Positions 10,513-20,527 of a stretch of 64,000 nt of DNA are shown piece by piece; within the stretch, counting starts at the first letter, position 1; the number at the start of each line of letters is the position of its first letter. The stretch spans positions 310,001 to 374,000 of the forward strand of contig NZ_NEVK01000001.1 of the NCBI RefSeq assembly GCF_002261265.1. The letters are read 5' to 3'. The notes under the pieces are model-generated. The model was not told the DNA's origin. It made no database searches and saw only the letters and a list, made by a program, of their open reading frames with translations. A program made the translations under genes and the position numbers. Origin of the DNA: Bordetella genomosp. 7. Its GTDB lineage: Bacteria > Pseudomonadota > Gammaproteobacteria > Burkholderiales > Burkholderiaceae_B.

Positions 10513-11010
10513 CTACTGGCCGCCCCCGCGCGCCGCCACAATCTGCAGCTTCAGTTCCCCCAGCGCCTGGAACAACGCATCCCGGCTGTGGTCCGGCAGC
10601 CCGTCGAACATCCCCTTGACCCAATTTTCGTGCGCGCGAGCCATGCGCGTGAACACGCGGCGGCCTTGCGGCGTGAGTTTGAGCACCGAACTGCGCCGGT
10701 CGGTGGCCAGCTTCGTGCGCATCACCAGCCCTTCCTTTTCGAGCTGGTCGGCAATGCCCGTAATATTTCCGTTGGTCACCATCATCCGGCGCGACAGTTC
10801 GCCCATTTTCATCCCCTTGGGCGCGCGCTGCAGTTGCGCCATCAGGTCAAAGCGGGGCAGCGTCGTATCGAATTCAGTGCGCAGGCGGCCGCGCAGGTCA
10901 GATTCGATCAAGTTGCAGCACGTCAGCAGACGCAGCCACAAGCGCAACGCATGGTGGTCGTCGGGCGCGGCGCGGGTTTCCAGGTCGGGAGCGTCGATCA
11001 TGGCGGGCAT
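10513..11010 (-). CDS. MarR family transcriptional regulator of the aromatic cluster
   Basis: This gene encodes a 165-residue winged-helix regulator. The recognition region ELSRRMMVTNGNITGIADQL and the wing TDRRSSVLKLTPQGR are standard MarR features. MarR proteins bind short palindromes as dimers and are usually released by aromatic carboxylates or their CoA esters. The start codon overlaps the stop of the hydrolase gene by one base (TGATG), so the two are translationally coupled. The gene lies at the edge of the ABC transporter and aminobenzoyl-CoA genes. A shared near-palindrome at 11965 and 17289 is its most likely operator. An alternative start is the ATG three codons downstream. Confidence 0.9.
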   Translation of the reverse strand: MPAMIDAPDLETRAAPDDHHALRLWLRLLTCCNLIESDLRGRLRTEFDTTLPRFDLMAQLQRAPKGMKMGELSRRMMVTNGNITGIADQLEKEGLVMRTKLATDRRSSVLKLTPQGRRVFTRMARAHENWVKGMFDGLPDHSRDALFQALGELKLQIVAARGGGQ

Positions 11011-11909
11011 CAGCAGGCGGCCTGGCCGCCGGCCAGGCCCATTTGGTCGAAAATGGCGCGCGTCAGCGGGCTGGCGGGATCATTCAGCGTAAGCACGATA
11101 TCGAAATGATTGGCATCCGGCATGGGCACATACTGCGCCGGCAGGCCGCGGGCCCGCCAGGCGTCGAGATAATCGTCGCTCTGGCGCTTGAATTCAGCCG
11201 TTTCATTGCCGCCGTAACTGATCAGCAGCGGGCAGGCGGCGCCGGCGGGAAGCAGGGCGGGGCTGTTGCGTTCGGCGTCGGCCACAGTAAGCCGCATCCA
11301 GTCATTGATATGCGTATGCACCAGCGGCCGCAGGTCATACAGGCCCGACAGCGGCGCCGCGCCGGCCACCACATCGGCCGGCACACCATAAGAGCCGTGC
11401 CAGCCATCGGCCAGCAGCATGCCCGCCAGGTGCCCGCCCGCCGAACTACCCGACACATGAATGCGCCGCGGATCGCCGCCATACCCGGCAATATGCCGAT
11501 GCACCCAGGCCAGCGCGCGGCGGTTCTGGTCGACGATATGGTCCAGCGTCACGGCGGGGGCCAACGAATAATTTACCGCCACCACCACCGCGCCGGCCCG
11601 AGTAAACGCCGGCGCCATGCAGCTGGAATCATCCTTCGACAGCAGCCGCCAATAGCCGCCGTGTATAAACACAAACACCGGCGCCCCGCCCGGTTGCCGC
11701 CCGGCTTGCGGCGATGCCGGAAAAATATCGAGCAGCTCGTCCGGGTGGCTGCCATACGGCACATTGGCCGCATGCGGCAGGGCGTCGCGCGCCGCCTGGC
11801 TTTGCAGGGCATACTGCGCCAGGTACGGCTGCACATCGGGCACCGTAGCGCGCGCGTTGTATTGTGCGTCGAGCTCGGCGCGGTCGTAATGGCGGTAAAG
11901 GGCTGGCAT
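11010..11909 (-). CDS. Alpha/beta hydrolase, kynurenine formamidase-like
   Basis: This is a 299-residue alpha/beta hydrolase. The oxyanion-hole motif HGGYW (83-87) and nucleophile elbow GSSAGG (Ser156) match the animal-type kynurenine formamidase/esterase group. A late histidine in MPDANHFD is the probable catalytic base. The gene is divergent from the ABC transporter and coupled to the MarR gene, which places it in the aromatic cluster. A formamidase would fit a route from N-formylkynurenine or an N-acyl anthranilate towards anthranilate. No kynureninase or tryptophan dioxygenase gene is in the window, so the true substrate (amide or ester) is inferred only. Confidence 0.78.
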   Translation of the reverse strand: MPALYRHYDRAELDAQYNARATVPDVQPYLAQYALQSQAARDALPHAANVPYGSHPDELLDIFPASPQAGRQPGGAPVFVFIHGGYWRLLSKDDSSCMAPAFTRAGAVVVAVNYSLAPAVTLDHIVDQNRRALAWVHRHIAGYGGDPRRIHVSGSSAGGHLAGMLLADGWHGSYGVPADVVAGAAPLSGLYDLRPLVHTHINDWMRLTVADAERNSPALLPAGAACPLLISYGGNETAEFKRQSDDYLDAWRARGLPAQYVPMPDANHFDIVLTLNDPASPLTRAIFDQMGLAGGQAAC

Positions 11910-11957
11910 ATCGGGGCCGGGCGCGGGCGGATTCTTGGTAAAAACCCTAGGCTTGTC

Positions 11958-11987
11958 TTGCGGAATACTTTAAACCTAAACTATGCC
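11958..11987 (+). promoter_or_regulatory. Candidate promoter and MarR operator for the ABC transporter operon
   Basis: A near-palindrome occupies 11965-11984: the half-sites ATACTTTA and TAAACTAT match as inverted repeats at 7 of 8 positions. It lies inside a candidate sigma70 promoter, TTGCGG (11958-11963), an 18-bp spacer and TATGCC (11982-11987). The block AAACCTAAACTA within it recurs exactly at 17297-17308 before the catabolic operon. Binding by the neighbouring MarR protein is inferred from this recurrence. The site is in the 192-bp divergent region, so it could also control the hydrolase-marR pair. Confidence 0.6.
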
Positions 11988-12101
11988 GCACGCCAGCCTT
12001 TGCCGCGTCATTGTTTGATGCCGGGCAGCCGATGGCAATAGCATCCACATTCGCCCACACATAAGAATATCCGCCGCGCGCCTCGCGCAAGGAGCTATAC
12101 G

Positions 12102-13265
12102 ATGCGTATCCTGACCACTCTGGTGATGGCCGCCGCACTGGCGCCCGCCCTGTCATCGGCCGATCCCATTAAAGTCGGCATTGCGAATGATATATCGGGG
12201 CCGTTCGCCGCGCTGGGCGCCGAAGCGCGCGACGGCTTCAATCTTGCCATCAAGCAGCTGGACGGCAAGCTAGGCGGGCAGCCCGCAGAGTTCCTGCAAT
12301 CCGACATGGGTGGCAACCCCGACCAGGCGCGCCAACTGGTCACGCGCTACATCCAGCGCGACAAAATCGACTTTTTCACCGGCCCCATCGGCTCGAACGT
12401 AGCGCTGGCGGTAGGCCCGGCGCTCTTTGCCGCCAAGGTGCCCTACTTGTCGAACAACCCGGGTCCCAGCCAGTATGCCGGCGAGCGCTGCAACCGCTAT
12501 TGGTTCGGCACGTCGTACCAGAACGACGCCTTTCATGAAGCCGCCGGCAAAGTGGCCGCCGATCGCGGGTTCAAGAACGTGCTGATCATGGCGCCCGACT
12601 ACCCGGCGGGCAAAGACGCCCTTACCGGCTTCAAGCGCGGCTACAAGTCGCCGGTTGCCGAAGAGGTCTACACCAAACTGGGCCAGCTCGACTACGCCGC
12701 CGAACTGGCACAGATTCGCGCCGCCAAGCCCGATGCCGTGTTCATTTTCCTGCCGGGCGGCATGGGCATCAACTTCGTCAAGCAGTTCGTGTCCACCGGG
12801 CTGTCGCAAAGCATCACCCTCATCGGCCCGGGCTTCTCGGCCGACGAAGACGTGATCCAGGCCGTGGGCGAACCGATGCTGGGCATGTACAACACCGCCC
12901 AATGGGCGCACGACCTGGACATTCCGCAGAACAAGCAGTTCGTCGAAGCCTTCCGCAAGGAATACAACGGCCGCTACCCGTCCGTGTATGCCGCGCAGGC
13001 CTATGACGTCATCATGGCCATGGACGCGGCGGTCAAGCAGGCGGGCGGCAAGGTCTCCGACCGCGAAGCCGTGCTCCAGGCGCTGGCCAAGGCCGATTAT
13101 CCGTCGGTGCGGGGCGAGTTCACCTACGGCAAGAACCACTATCCCATCCAGGCTTACTACCTGCGCGTCATCGAAAAAGATGGCGAAGGCCGTATCACCA
13201 ACAAGCTGGTGGGCAAGGTGTTCGACAGCTACCAGGACGTGTACGTGGACCAGTGCAAGCTGTAG
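12102..13265 (+). CDS. ABC transporter periplasmic substrate-binding protein (branched-chain amino acid/aromatic type)
   Basis: This is a 387-residue periplasmic binding protein of the Leu/Ile/Val-binding (type I fold) family. It has a short Sec signal peptide ending near ALSSA-DP, then the typical IKVGIANDISGPFAALG opening. A strong Shine-Dalgarno AAGGAG lies 7 bp before the ATG. Proteins of this family in aromatic catabolic clusters often bind aromatic acids rather than amino acids. Its position before two permeases and two ATPases, and 4 kb before the aminobenzoyl-CoA genes, suggests uptake of anthranilate or a related compound. Substrate specificity cannot be read from the sequence. Confidence 0.9.
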   Translation: MRILTTLVMAAALAPALSSADPIKVGIANDISGPFAALGAEARDGFNLAIKQLDGKLGGQPAEFLQSDMGGNPDQARQLVTRYIQRDKIDFFTGPIGSNVALAVGPALFAAKVPYLSNNPGPSQYAGERCNRYWFGTSYQNDAFHEAAGKVAADRGFKNVLIMAPDYPAGKDALTGFKRGYKSPVAEEVYTKLGQLDYAAELAQIRAAKPDAVFIFLPGGMGINFVKQFVSTGLSQSITLIGPGFSADEDVIQAVGEPMLGMYNTAQWAHDLDIPQNKQFVEAFRKEYNGRYPSVYAAQAYDVIMAMDAAVKQAGGKVSDREAVLQALAKADYPSVRGEFTYGKNHYPIQAYYLRVIEKDGEGRITNKLVGKVFDSYQDVYVDQCKL

Positions 13266-13329
13266 TCCGGCCCATGCGCGGGCATAGCCAGGCGCCGTGC
13301 CCGCGGCCCACCCCATTGACGGAATCCAG

Positions 13330-14244
13330 ATGACCCTGGTTGTCGAGCAGCTGCTGAATGGCCTGCAGTTCGGATTGATGCTTTTCCTGATCGCCGCCGG
13401 CCTGACGCTGGTATTCGGCATCATGGACATCATGAACCTGGCGCACGGGTCGCTGTACATGGCGGGCGCCTACGTCGCCGCCGAGACAATGCAGCGGTCC
13501 GGCTCTTTCGTGGCCGCGGTGCTGGTCGCCGCGCTGGCCACCGGGCTGGTGGGCCTGGTGCTGGAACTGGTGCTGGTGCGCCGCCTGGCCGTGCGCGACC
13601 ACCTGGCCCAGGTGCTGGGCACCTATGCCGTCATCCTGATCGCCAATGACCTGGTCAAGATGATCTGGGGCCCAGCCCCCGTCATGCTCAATATGCCGGC
13701 GGCGCTGTCCGGGCCGGTGCGGCTGCTGCCCGACCTGATGTACCCCGCCTACCGGCTGATGATCATCGCCTGCGGCCTGGCGGCCGCCGTAGGCCTTTAC
13801 TGGTTCGTGACCCGCACCCGCGCGGGCGTGCTGGTGCGCGCGGGCGCATCCAACCGGCAAATGGCTACCTTGATGGGCGTGCGCGTGCCGCTGCTGTTCC
13901 TGGGCGTATTCACGATCGGCGCCATGCTGGCCGCCGTGGCGGGCGCATTGCTCGGCCCGATCACCGCCGTGCAGATCGGCATGGGCGAAGAGATCCTGAT
14001 CCTGGTGCTGGTGTGCATCGTCATCGGCGGCATCGGTTCCATACGCGGGGCATTCGTGGGGGCCCTGCTGGTCGGCATGGTCGATACCGCCGGCCGGGCC
14101 TTCCTGCCCATGCTGCTGCGCGAGTTCCTGCCGCCCGCCATGGCGTCCAGCGTGGCCGCGACGCTTGCCGCGATTTCCATTTACCTGCTCATGGCCGGCG
14201 TGCTGGTGTTTCGCCCGGCCGGACTCTTTCCGGCGCGTGGCTGA
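13330..14244 (+). CDS. ABC transporter permease, LivH type
   Basis: This 304-residue polytopic protein is the LivH-type permease of the importer. The N-terminus VVEQLLNGLQFGLMLFLIAAGLTLVFG and the coupling segment near residue 220 (GMGEEILILVLVCIVIGG) are family hallmarks. The ATG at 13330 is preferred over a GTG 33 bp upstream because it gives the usual MTLVVEQLLNG start. It is followed after 3 bp by the LivM-type permease. Confidence 0.9.
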   Translation: MTLVVEQLLNGLQFGLMLFLIAAGLTLVFGIMDIMNLAHGSLYMAGAYVAAETMQRSGSFVAAVLVAALATGLVGLVLELVLVRRLAVRDHLAQVLGTYAVILIANDLVKMIWGPAPVMLNMPAALSGPVRLLPDLMYPAYRLMIIACGLAAAVGLYWFVTRTRAGVLVRAGASNRQMATLMGVRVPLLFLGVFTIGAMLAAVAGALLGPITAVQIGMGEEILILVLVCIVIGGIGSIRGAFVGALLVGMVDTAGRAFLPMLLREFLPPAMASSVAATLAAISIYLLMAGVLVFRPAGLFPARG

Positions 14245-14247
14245 ACG

Positions 14248-15201
14248 ATGCGCAGATCGACTCTCTGGACCCTGTTGCTGCTGCTGGTGCTGGCGCTGCT
14301 GCCTTACCTGGCGGCGGCGCTCGAACTGGACTTCTATGTGTCGGTGGTGCGGCGCATGCTGATCTATGCGGTGGCCGCCACCAGCCTGAACCTTATCCTG
14401 GGCTACGGAGGCATGGTGGCGCTGGGCCATGCGGCCTTCTTCGGCGCGGGCGCCTATGCGGTGGGCATTCTGGATGCGGCGGGCATCGCTTCGGCGCTGG
14501 TCGCCTGGCCGGCCGCGGTGGGCGTCGCGGCGTTGCTGGCCTTGCTGATCGGCGCGGTGTCGCTGCGCACGCGGGGCGTCTACTTCATCATGATCACGCT
14601 GGCATTCGCGCAGATGGTGTATTACCTGTTCATTTCGCTGCGCCAGTATGGCGGCGAAGACGGCCTGAACCTGTCGGGATATTCGCTGCTGCCGGGGCTC
14701 GATCTTGCCGACAGCACCCAGTTCTACTATCTGGTGTTGGCGCTGTTCATCGTGGCGATGTGGGCATTCAACCGTCTGGTTGATTCGCGGTTCGGCATGG
14801 CGTTGCAGGGCGTACGCGAAAACGAGTCGCGCATGGAAGCGCTGGGCTATCCGGTGTATCGCCTGAAGCTGGTCGCCTTTGTGCTCAGCGGGGCAGTGGG
14901 CGGCCTGGCGGGCGCCTTGCTGGCCAACCACAATCTCTTCATTTCGCCCAGCCTGATGCACTGGACGCAATCGGCCAACCTGCTGGTGATGGTGCTGGTG
15001 GGCGGAATCGGCCTGCGCTACGGCGGCGTGGTGGGCGCAGTGCTGATGCTCACGCTTGAAGAAGTGCTGCGCATGTGGACAGAATACTGGCACCTGCCGC
15101 TGGGCGTGCTGCTGCTGTGCGTGGTGTTCGGTGCGCCGCGCGGCGTGGCGGGCCTGGCGGGCCCGTGGTTCACGGGCGCCGCGCGCGGAGAACGCGCATG
15201 A
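14248..15201 (+). CDS. ABC transporter permease, LivM type
   Basis: This 317-residue permease is the second membrane subunit. The segment ATSLNLILGYGGMVALGHAA and the later block GMALQGVRENESRMEALGYP are diagnostic of LivM proteins. Its stop codon overlaps the start of the ATPase gene (ATGA). The two permeases probably form a heterodimer carrying the substrate across the inner membrane. Confidence 0.92.
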   Translation: MRRSTLWTLLLLLVLALLPYLAAALELDFYVSVVRRMLIYAVAATSLNLILGYGGMVALGHAAFFGAGAYAVGILDAAGIASALVAWPAAVGVAALLALLIGAVSLRTRGVYFIMITLAFAQMVYYLFISLRQYGGEDGLNLSGYSLLPGLDLADSTQFYYLVLALFIVAMWAFNRLVDSRFGMALQGVRENESRMEALGYPVYRLKLVAFVLSGAVGGLAGALLANHNLFISPSLMHWTQSANLLVMVLVGGIGLRYGGVVGAVLMLTLEEVLRMWTEYWHLPLGVLLLCVVFGAPRGVAGLAGPWFTGAARGERA

Positions 15202-16012
15202 CGGCGGCCCGCACACCCATGCCCGCCGGCGCGGCCGCCGCATCCCAGAGCGCCGTGCTGCAGGCCACCGGCCTGGTGCGCCGCTTCGGCGCGCTGCTTG
15301 CCACCGACCACGTATCCCTGACCCTGGCGCCTGGCGAGATACATGCGCTGATCGGCCCCAACGGCGCGGGCAAGTCCACGCTGATACACCTGCTGTCGGG
15401 CACCCTGCCCGCCGACGAGGGCAGGCTGCTGCTCAACGGCGCGGACATCACCCGGCTCAATGCGCACCAGCGCGTGGCTGCGGGGCTGTCGCGTTCGTAC
15501 CAGGTCACCAATATTTTCAAGGCGTTCAGCGTGCGCGACAACCTGCTGCTGGCGGCGCAGGCCCGCGCGGGCAGCAGCTTCCGCTTCTGGTCGCCGCGGG
15601 CGGCGGATACCGCGCTTCATGACGCGGCGCATGCGCTGGCGCGGCAGTGCGCCATCGACGACAGCCTGTTCGACCGCCCCGCCGGCACGCTGCCGCACGG
15701 CGAACAGCGCAAGCTGGAGTTCGCGCTGGCGCTGGCCGCGCGGCCCAGCGTGCTGTTGCTGGATGAGCCCATGGCAGGCATGGGGCCCGATGAAACGCTG
15801 CGCCTGACCGACCTGATCGAATCATTGCGGGGGCAGGCGGCCATGTTGCTGGTAGAGCACGACATGCAGGCCGTGTTCCGGCTGGCCGACCGCATTTCGG
15901 TGCTGGTGTACGGACGCATTATCGCTACCGGCACGCCCGCCGAAATCCGCGCCGATCCGGCCGTGCGGCAGGCGTACCTGGGCGAAGACGCAACCCCCAC
16001 GGAGCGCGCGAC

Positions 16013-16019
<7 letters not shown>
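15198..16019 (+). CDS. ABC transporter ATP-binding protein, LivG type
   Basis: This 273-residue ATPase energises the importer. Walker A is GPNGAGKS at 53-60, the signature is in LPHGEQRKLEFALAL (a LivG-type variant of LSGGQ), and Walker B is SVLLLDEPMAGMGP. The ATG at 15198 overlaps the LivM stop and gives a 20-residue Ala-rich leader before the nucleotide-binding domain. The same frame is open upstream, but that part overlaps livM and has no family similarity. Confidence 0.92.
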
Positions 16020-16717
<698 letters not shown>

Positions 16718-16805
16718 CCCAGGCGGCCGCGCGGGGTCAGGGGGGCGGGCGCTACGATACGGCATGACGCTTGCTGGCCTTGCGCCATCACATCCGGAGC
16801 TTCCC

Positions 16806-17129
16806 ATGCCCATGACCCATCGCTACGTACCGGAAACACTCACGCGCGCCGACATCGACGCCCGCCCGGGCGGCCTGGTGCTTGAGTTCGGCACGAACTG
16901 GTGCGGCTTCTGCCAGGGCGCCCAGCCGCTCATCGAACAGGCTTTCGCCGCGCATCCGCAGGTGCAACATATCAAGGTCGAGGACGGCAGCGGCCGCCCG
17001 CTGGGGCGTTCTTTCCGCGTCAAGCTGTGGCCCACCCTGATCTTCCTGCGCGACGGCCAGGAAGTTTCGCGCCTGGTGCGCCCGGGCAATGCCCAGGAGA
17101 TCGTCCGCGCCCTGGGGCAGGTCGCCTGA
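16806..17129 (+). CDS. Small thioredoxin-like protein
   Basis: This 107-residue protein has a thioredoxin fold with active-site WCGFC (Cys33 and Cys36) and the cis-proline region KLWPTLIFLRDG. It has no signal peptide and should be cytoplasmic. The ATG at 16806 follows a GGAG Shine-Dalgarno. It lies between the importer and the catabolic operon on the same strand. A role in keeping a flavin enzyme reduced is possible but purely positional; it could equally be a general thiol-disulfide protein. The ATG two codons later is an alternative start. Confidence 0.85.
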   Translation: MPMTHRYVPETLTRADIDARPGGLVLEFGTNWCGFCQGAQPLIEQAFAAHPQVQHIKVEDGSGRPLGRSFRVKLWPTLIFLRDGQEVSRLVRPGNAQEIVRALGQVA

Positions 17130-17264
17130 AAATCAGCGCCCCTGGCGCCCCCGGCGCTTCCTGTACTGCCTTGGGCCGCCCCAACGCGGCATGGACCGCT
17201 GGCGCCGTCCGCGGGTGCAGGCGGAACTTGGCGCGCACCCGGTATTAACCCGGCATTGCCATTC

Positions 17265-17308
17265 TTGCGTCGCTGGTTCCACGGGTATATAGTTGAAACC
17301 TAAACTAA
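17265..17308 (+). promoter_or_regulatory. Candidate promoter and MarR operator for the aminobenzoyl-CoA operon
   Basis: A candidate sigma70 promoter reads TTGCGT (17265-17270), a 17-bp spacer and TATAGT (17288-17293). Overlapping its -10 and probable start point is a near-palindrome at 17289-17308, with half-sites ATAGTTGA and TAAACTAA matching at 6 of 8 positions. It shares the block AAACCTAAACTA exactly with the site at 11965-11984. A repressor bound here would block RNA polymerase directly. The rest of the 232-bp gap (17130-17361) shows no gene. Confidence 0.62.
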
Positions 17309-17361
17309 TTGGCCGGTGGAACTTGTCCGCCGCTGTCCGGTGTCACGGAGGCTGTTGCGCA

Positions 17362-19713
17362 ATGAAGATCGTCTGCCTGGGCGGTGGGCCCGCCGGCCTG
17401 TATTTCGGCCTGCTCATGAAGCTGCAGAATCCGGCCAACGATGTCACCGTCATCGAGCGCAACCGCCCGTACGACACGTTTGGCTGGGGCGTGGTGTTTT
17501 CCGACGCCACCATGGACAACCTTCGCCAGGCCGACCCGGTATCGGCGCAAACCATAGGCGACGCGTTCAACCACTGGGACGACATCGACATCCACTTCAA
17601 GGGCCGCAGCGTGCGCACGCACGGGCACGGCTTTATCGGCATCGGCCGCAAAAAGCTGCTGAACATCCTGCAACAGCGCTGCGAAGACGTGGGTGTGAAG
17701 CTGGTGTTCGAAACCTATGTGCAGGACGACCAGGCGGTGGCGCAGCAGTATGACGCCGATCTGGTCATTGCTTCGGATGGCATCAACAGCCTGGTGCGGA
17801 CCCGCTACGCCGACACCTTCCGGCCCGACATCGACACCCGCCGCTGCCGCTTTGTGTGGCTGGGCACCACCAAGGTATTCGACGCTTTCACCTTCGCGTT
17901 CGTAGAAAACGAGCACGGCTGGTTCCAGGCGCACGCCTACCGCTTCGAAGACGGGCTGTCGACCTTCATTGTCGAGACGCCCGAAGAAACCTGGCAAGCG
18001 GCCGGCATCGGCGACATGAGCCAGGAAGAGGGCATCGCCTATTGCGAAAAACTCTTCGCGCCCTGGCTGGACGGCCACAAACTCATCAGCAATGCCACGC
18101 ATCTGCGCGGCGCGGCCATCTGGATACGCTTCCCGCGGGTCATCTGCGATACGTGGGTGCACTGGAACACCCTCGACACGCCGCGCGGGCGCCGCCGTGT
18201 GCCCGTCGTGCTGATGGGCGACGCCGCGCATACCGCTCACTTTTCGGTAGGCTCGGGCACGAAGCTCGCGCTCGAAGACGCCATCGAACTGGCGCGTTGC
18301 CTGGGTGGGGCCGAAGGCGGGCTGGAGCAGGGCCTGCAGCACTACCAGGACGTGCGCAGCGTTGAAGTGCTCAAGATCCAGAACGCGGCGCGCAACTCCA
18401 CCGAATGGTTCGAGAACGTGCGGCGCTACGCCGGGCTGGAGCCCGAGCAGTTTGCCTATTCGCTGCTGACTCGGTCGCAACGCATTTCGCACGAGAACCT
18501 TCGGGTGCGCGACCCGGCCTGGCTGGACGGCTACGAACGCTGGCTGGGCGCGCGAGCCGGCGCCGACGTGGGCAACTCGGCGCGGGCGCCGCTGCCCATG
18601 CTCACGCCCTACCGGGCAAGGGGCGTGCAACTGAAAAACCGCATCGTCGTGTCGCCCATGGCCATGTATTCCTGCGTAAACGGGGTGCCGGGCGAGTTCC
18701 ATCTGGTGCACCTGGGCGCCCGCGCGCTGGGCGGCGCGGGCCTGGTCATGGTCGAAATGACCTGCCCGTCGGCCGACGCGCGCATTACGCCGGGATGCCC
18801 GGGGCTGTGGAACGACGAGCAGGCTCGCGCCTTTGCCCGCATCGTCGATTTCGTGCACGCCAACAGCGACGCGCGCATCGGCATCCAGCTGGGTCACGCC
18901 GGCCGCAAGGGCTCGACGCAAGTGGGGTGGCAGAAAATGGATCACCCGCTGCCCGACGGCAACTGGCCGTTGTTGTCGGCTTCGGCCTTGCCCTATCTGC
19001 CGGGCGTGTCACAGACGCCGCGGGCAATGGATCGCGCCGACATGGACCGCGTGCGAGACGACTTCGTGGCCGCGGCGCGCCGCGCCGGGCAGGCGGGGTT
19101 CGACTGGCTCGAACTGCATTGCGCGCACGGGTACCTGCTGTCCAGCTTCATATCCCCGCTTACCAACCGACGCGACGATGAATATGGCGGCAGCCTGGAC
19201 AACCGCCTGCGCTACCCGCTTGAAGTGTTTCGCGCCGTGCGGGCCGCCTGGCCGCAGGACCGGCCGATGTCGGTGCGCATTTCCGCCCATGATTGGGTAG
19301 AAGGCGGCATCACTGCCGACGACGCCGTCGAGATCGCCCGCCGCTTCAAGGACGCCGGCGCCGACATGATCGATTGTTCTTCGGGCCAGGTCAGCCCCGA
19401 CCAGCAACCCGTGTACGGCCGCATGTATCAGACGCCATTCGCCGACCGGGTGCGCAACGAAGCGGGCATTCCCACCATCGCGGTGGGGGCGATTTTCGAG
19501 GCCGACCACGCCAACGGCATCATCGCCTCGGGCCGCGCCGACCTGTGCGCGCTGGCGCGTCCGCACCTGGCCGATGCGGCCTGGACGCTGCGCGAGGCCG
19601 CGCGGGTAGGCTACAGCGACACCACCTGGCCGCCGCAGTACATGGCCGGCAAGCGGCAACTCGAAACCAATTTCGAACGCGCCGCGATGATGGCGCAACA
19701 GGACCTGAAATGA
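17362..19713 (+). CDS. 2-aminobenzoyl-CoA monooxygenase/reductase (FAD monooxygenase fused to Old Yellow Enzyme-like reductase)
   Basis: This 783-residue fusion carries two flavin domains. Residues 1-400 are a class A aromatic FAD monooxygenase with GGGPAG (7-12), [12 protein letters not shown] and the FAD ribityl motif [15 protein letters not shown]. Residues from about 413 are an NADH:flavin oxidoreductase ([20 protein letters not shown], then [19 protein letters not shown] and [10 protein letters not shown]). This architecture is that of Azoarcus 2-aminobenzoyl-CoA monooxygenase/reductase (abmA). That enzyme hydroxylates anthraniloyl-CoA and then reduces the ring to a non-aromatic 2-amino-5-oxocyclohexenecarboxyl-CoA. 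Databases also label such proteins bifunctional salicylyl-CoA 5-hydroxylase/oxidoreductase. The neighbouring CoA ligase and RidA favour the amino substrate. Confidence 0.88.
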   Translation: MKIVCLGGGPAGLYFGLLMKLQNPANDVTVIERNRPYDTFGWGVVFSDATMDNLRQADPVSAQTIGDAFNHWDDIDIHFKGRSVRTHGHGFIGIGRKKLLNILQQRCEDVGVKLVFETYVQDDQAVAQQYDADLVIASDGINSLVRTRYADTFRPDIDTRRCRFVWLGTTKVFDAFTFAFVENEHGWFQAHAYRFEDGLSTFIVETPEETWQAAGIGDMSQEEGIAYCEKLFAPWLDGHKLISNATHLRGAAIWIRFPRVICDTWVHWNTLDTPRGRRRVPVVLMGDAAHTAHFSVGSGTKLALEDAIELARCLGGAEGGLEQGLQHYQDVRSVEVLKIQNAARNSTEWFENVRRYAGLEPEQFAYSLLTRSQRISHENLRVRDPAWLDGYERWLGARAGADVGNSARAPLPMLTPYRARGVQLKNRIVVSPMAMYSCVNGVPGEFHLVHLGARALGGAGLVMVEMTCPSADARITPGCPGLWNDEQARAFARIVDFVHANSDARIGIQLGHAGRKGSTQVGWQKMDHPLPDGNWPLLSASALPYLPGVSQTPRAMDRADMDRVRDDFVAAARRAGQAGFDWLELHCAHGYLLSSFISPLTNRRDDEYGGSLDNRLRYPLEVFRAVRAAWPQDRPMSVRISAHDWVEGGITADDAVEIARRFKDAGADMIDCSSGQVSPDQQPVYGRMYQTPFADRVRNEAGIPTIAVGAIFEADHANGIIASGRADLCALARPHLADAAWTLREAARVGYSDTTWPPQYMAGKRQLETNFERAAMMAQQDLK

Positions 19714-20501
19714 CATCGTCCGTGATTTCCCTGGCCGGCCGGCACGCGCTGGTAACGGGCGGCGCGCGCGGCATCGGCCTGGCCTGCGCGCAGGCGCTGC
19801 TGCGGCGCGGCGCTGCGCTGACCTTGCTGGGCCGCGACCGCGCGGCGCTGGATGCGGCGGTTGCCGACCTGGGCAGACACGGCGCGGTGCGCGCCGTGTC
19901 TGCCGATATTGCCGACGAACGTTCGGTGCGCGCCGCGTTCGAGCAGGCCGCACGCGAGGCCGGACCGGTGGACATCCTGGTCAATAACGCCGGGCAGGCC
20001 GTCAGCCAGCGCTTTGACCGTACCGACGCCGAGATGTGGCAGGCCATGCTGGCCGTGAACCTTACGGGCACATTCCACTGCATCCAGGCGGCGCTGCCGG
20101 CCATGCTGGCCAGCGGCTGGGGGCGGGTCATCAACGTGGCAAGCACCGCGGGGCTGATCGGCTACCCGTACGTCAGCGCCTATTGCGCGGCCAAGCACGG
20201 CGTGGTGGGCCTGACACGGGCGCTGGCGCTCGAGGTGGCGCGCAAGGGCGTCACGGTAAACGCCGTATGCCCCGGTTTTACCGAAACCGATATTGTGCGC
20301 GACGCGGTGCACAACATTGTGCAAAAGACCGGGCGCACCGCCGAACAGGCGCGCGCCGAACTGGCCGCGCGCAACCCGCAGGGCCGGCTGGTGCAGCCCG
20401 ACGAAGTGGCCGAGGCCGTCGCTTGGCTGGCCCTGCCCGCATCCGCAGCCATCAATGGCCAGGCGATCGCCGTCGACGGCGGTGAAGTCATGCCCGGCTG
20501 A
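19710..20501 (+). CDS. Short-chain dehydrogenase/reductase of the aminobenzoyl-CoA pathway
   Basis: This is a 263-residue classical SDR. The cofactor motif TGGARGIG is at 16-23, followed by NNAG and the catalytic YCAAK with its upstream serine. The C-terminus ([13 protein letters not shown]) is standard. It overlaps the monooxygenase stop (ATGA). A likely task is interconversion of the ring 5-oxo group and a hydroxyl, or oxidation of the hydroxyacyl-CoA made by the hydratase. The actual step and the NAD versus NADP preference are not determined by sequence. Confidence 0.88.
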   Translation: MTSSVISLAGRHALVTGGARGIGLACAQALLRRGAALTLLGRDRAALDAAVADLGRHGAVRAVSADIADERSVRAAFEQAAREAGPVDILVNNAGQAVSQRFDRTDAEMWQAMLAVNLTGTFHCIQAALPAMLASGWGRVINVASTAGLIGYPYVSAYCAAKHGVVGLTRALALEVARKGVTVNAVCPGFTETDIVRDAVHNIVQKTGRTAEQARAELAARNPQGRLVQPDEVAEAVAWLALPASAAINGQAIAVDGGEVMPG

Positions 20502-20527
20502 CATCGGCCTTCCGGCCAGGAGACCCC

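Noticed and set aside
13195..15243. 682-codon minus-strand open frame opposite the ABC permease genes
   Set aside because: It mirrors two well-supported permeases and its product is His/Gln/Arg-rich without domains.
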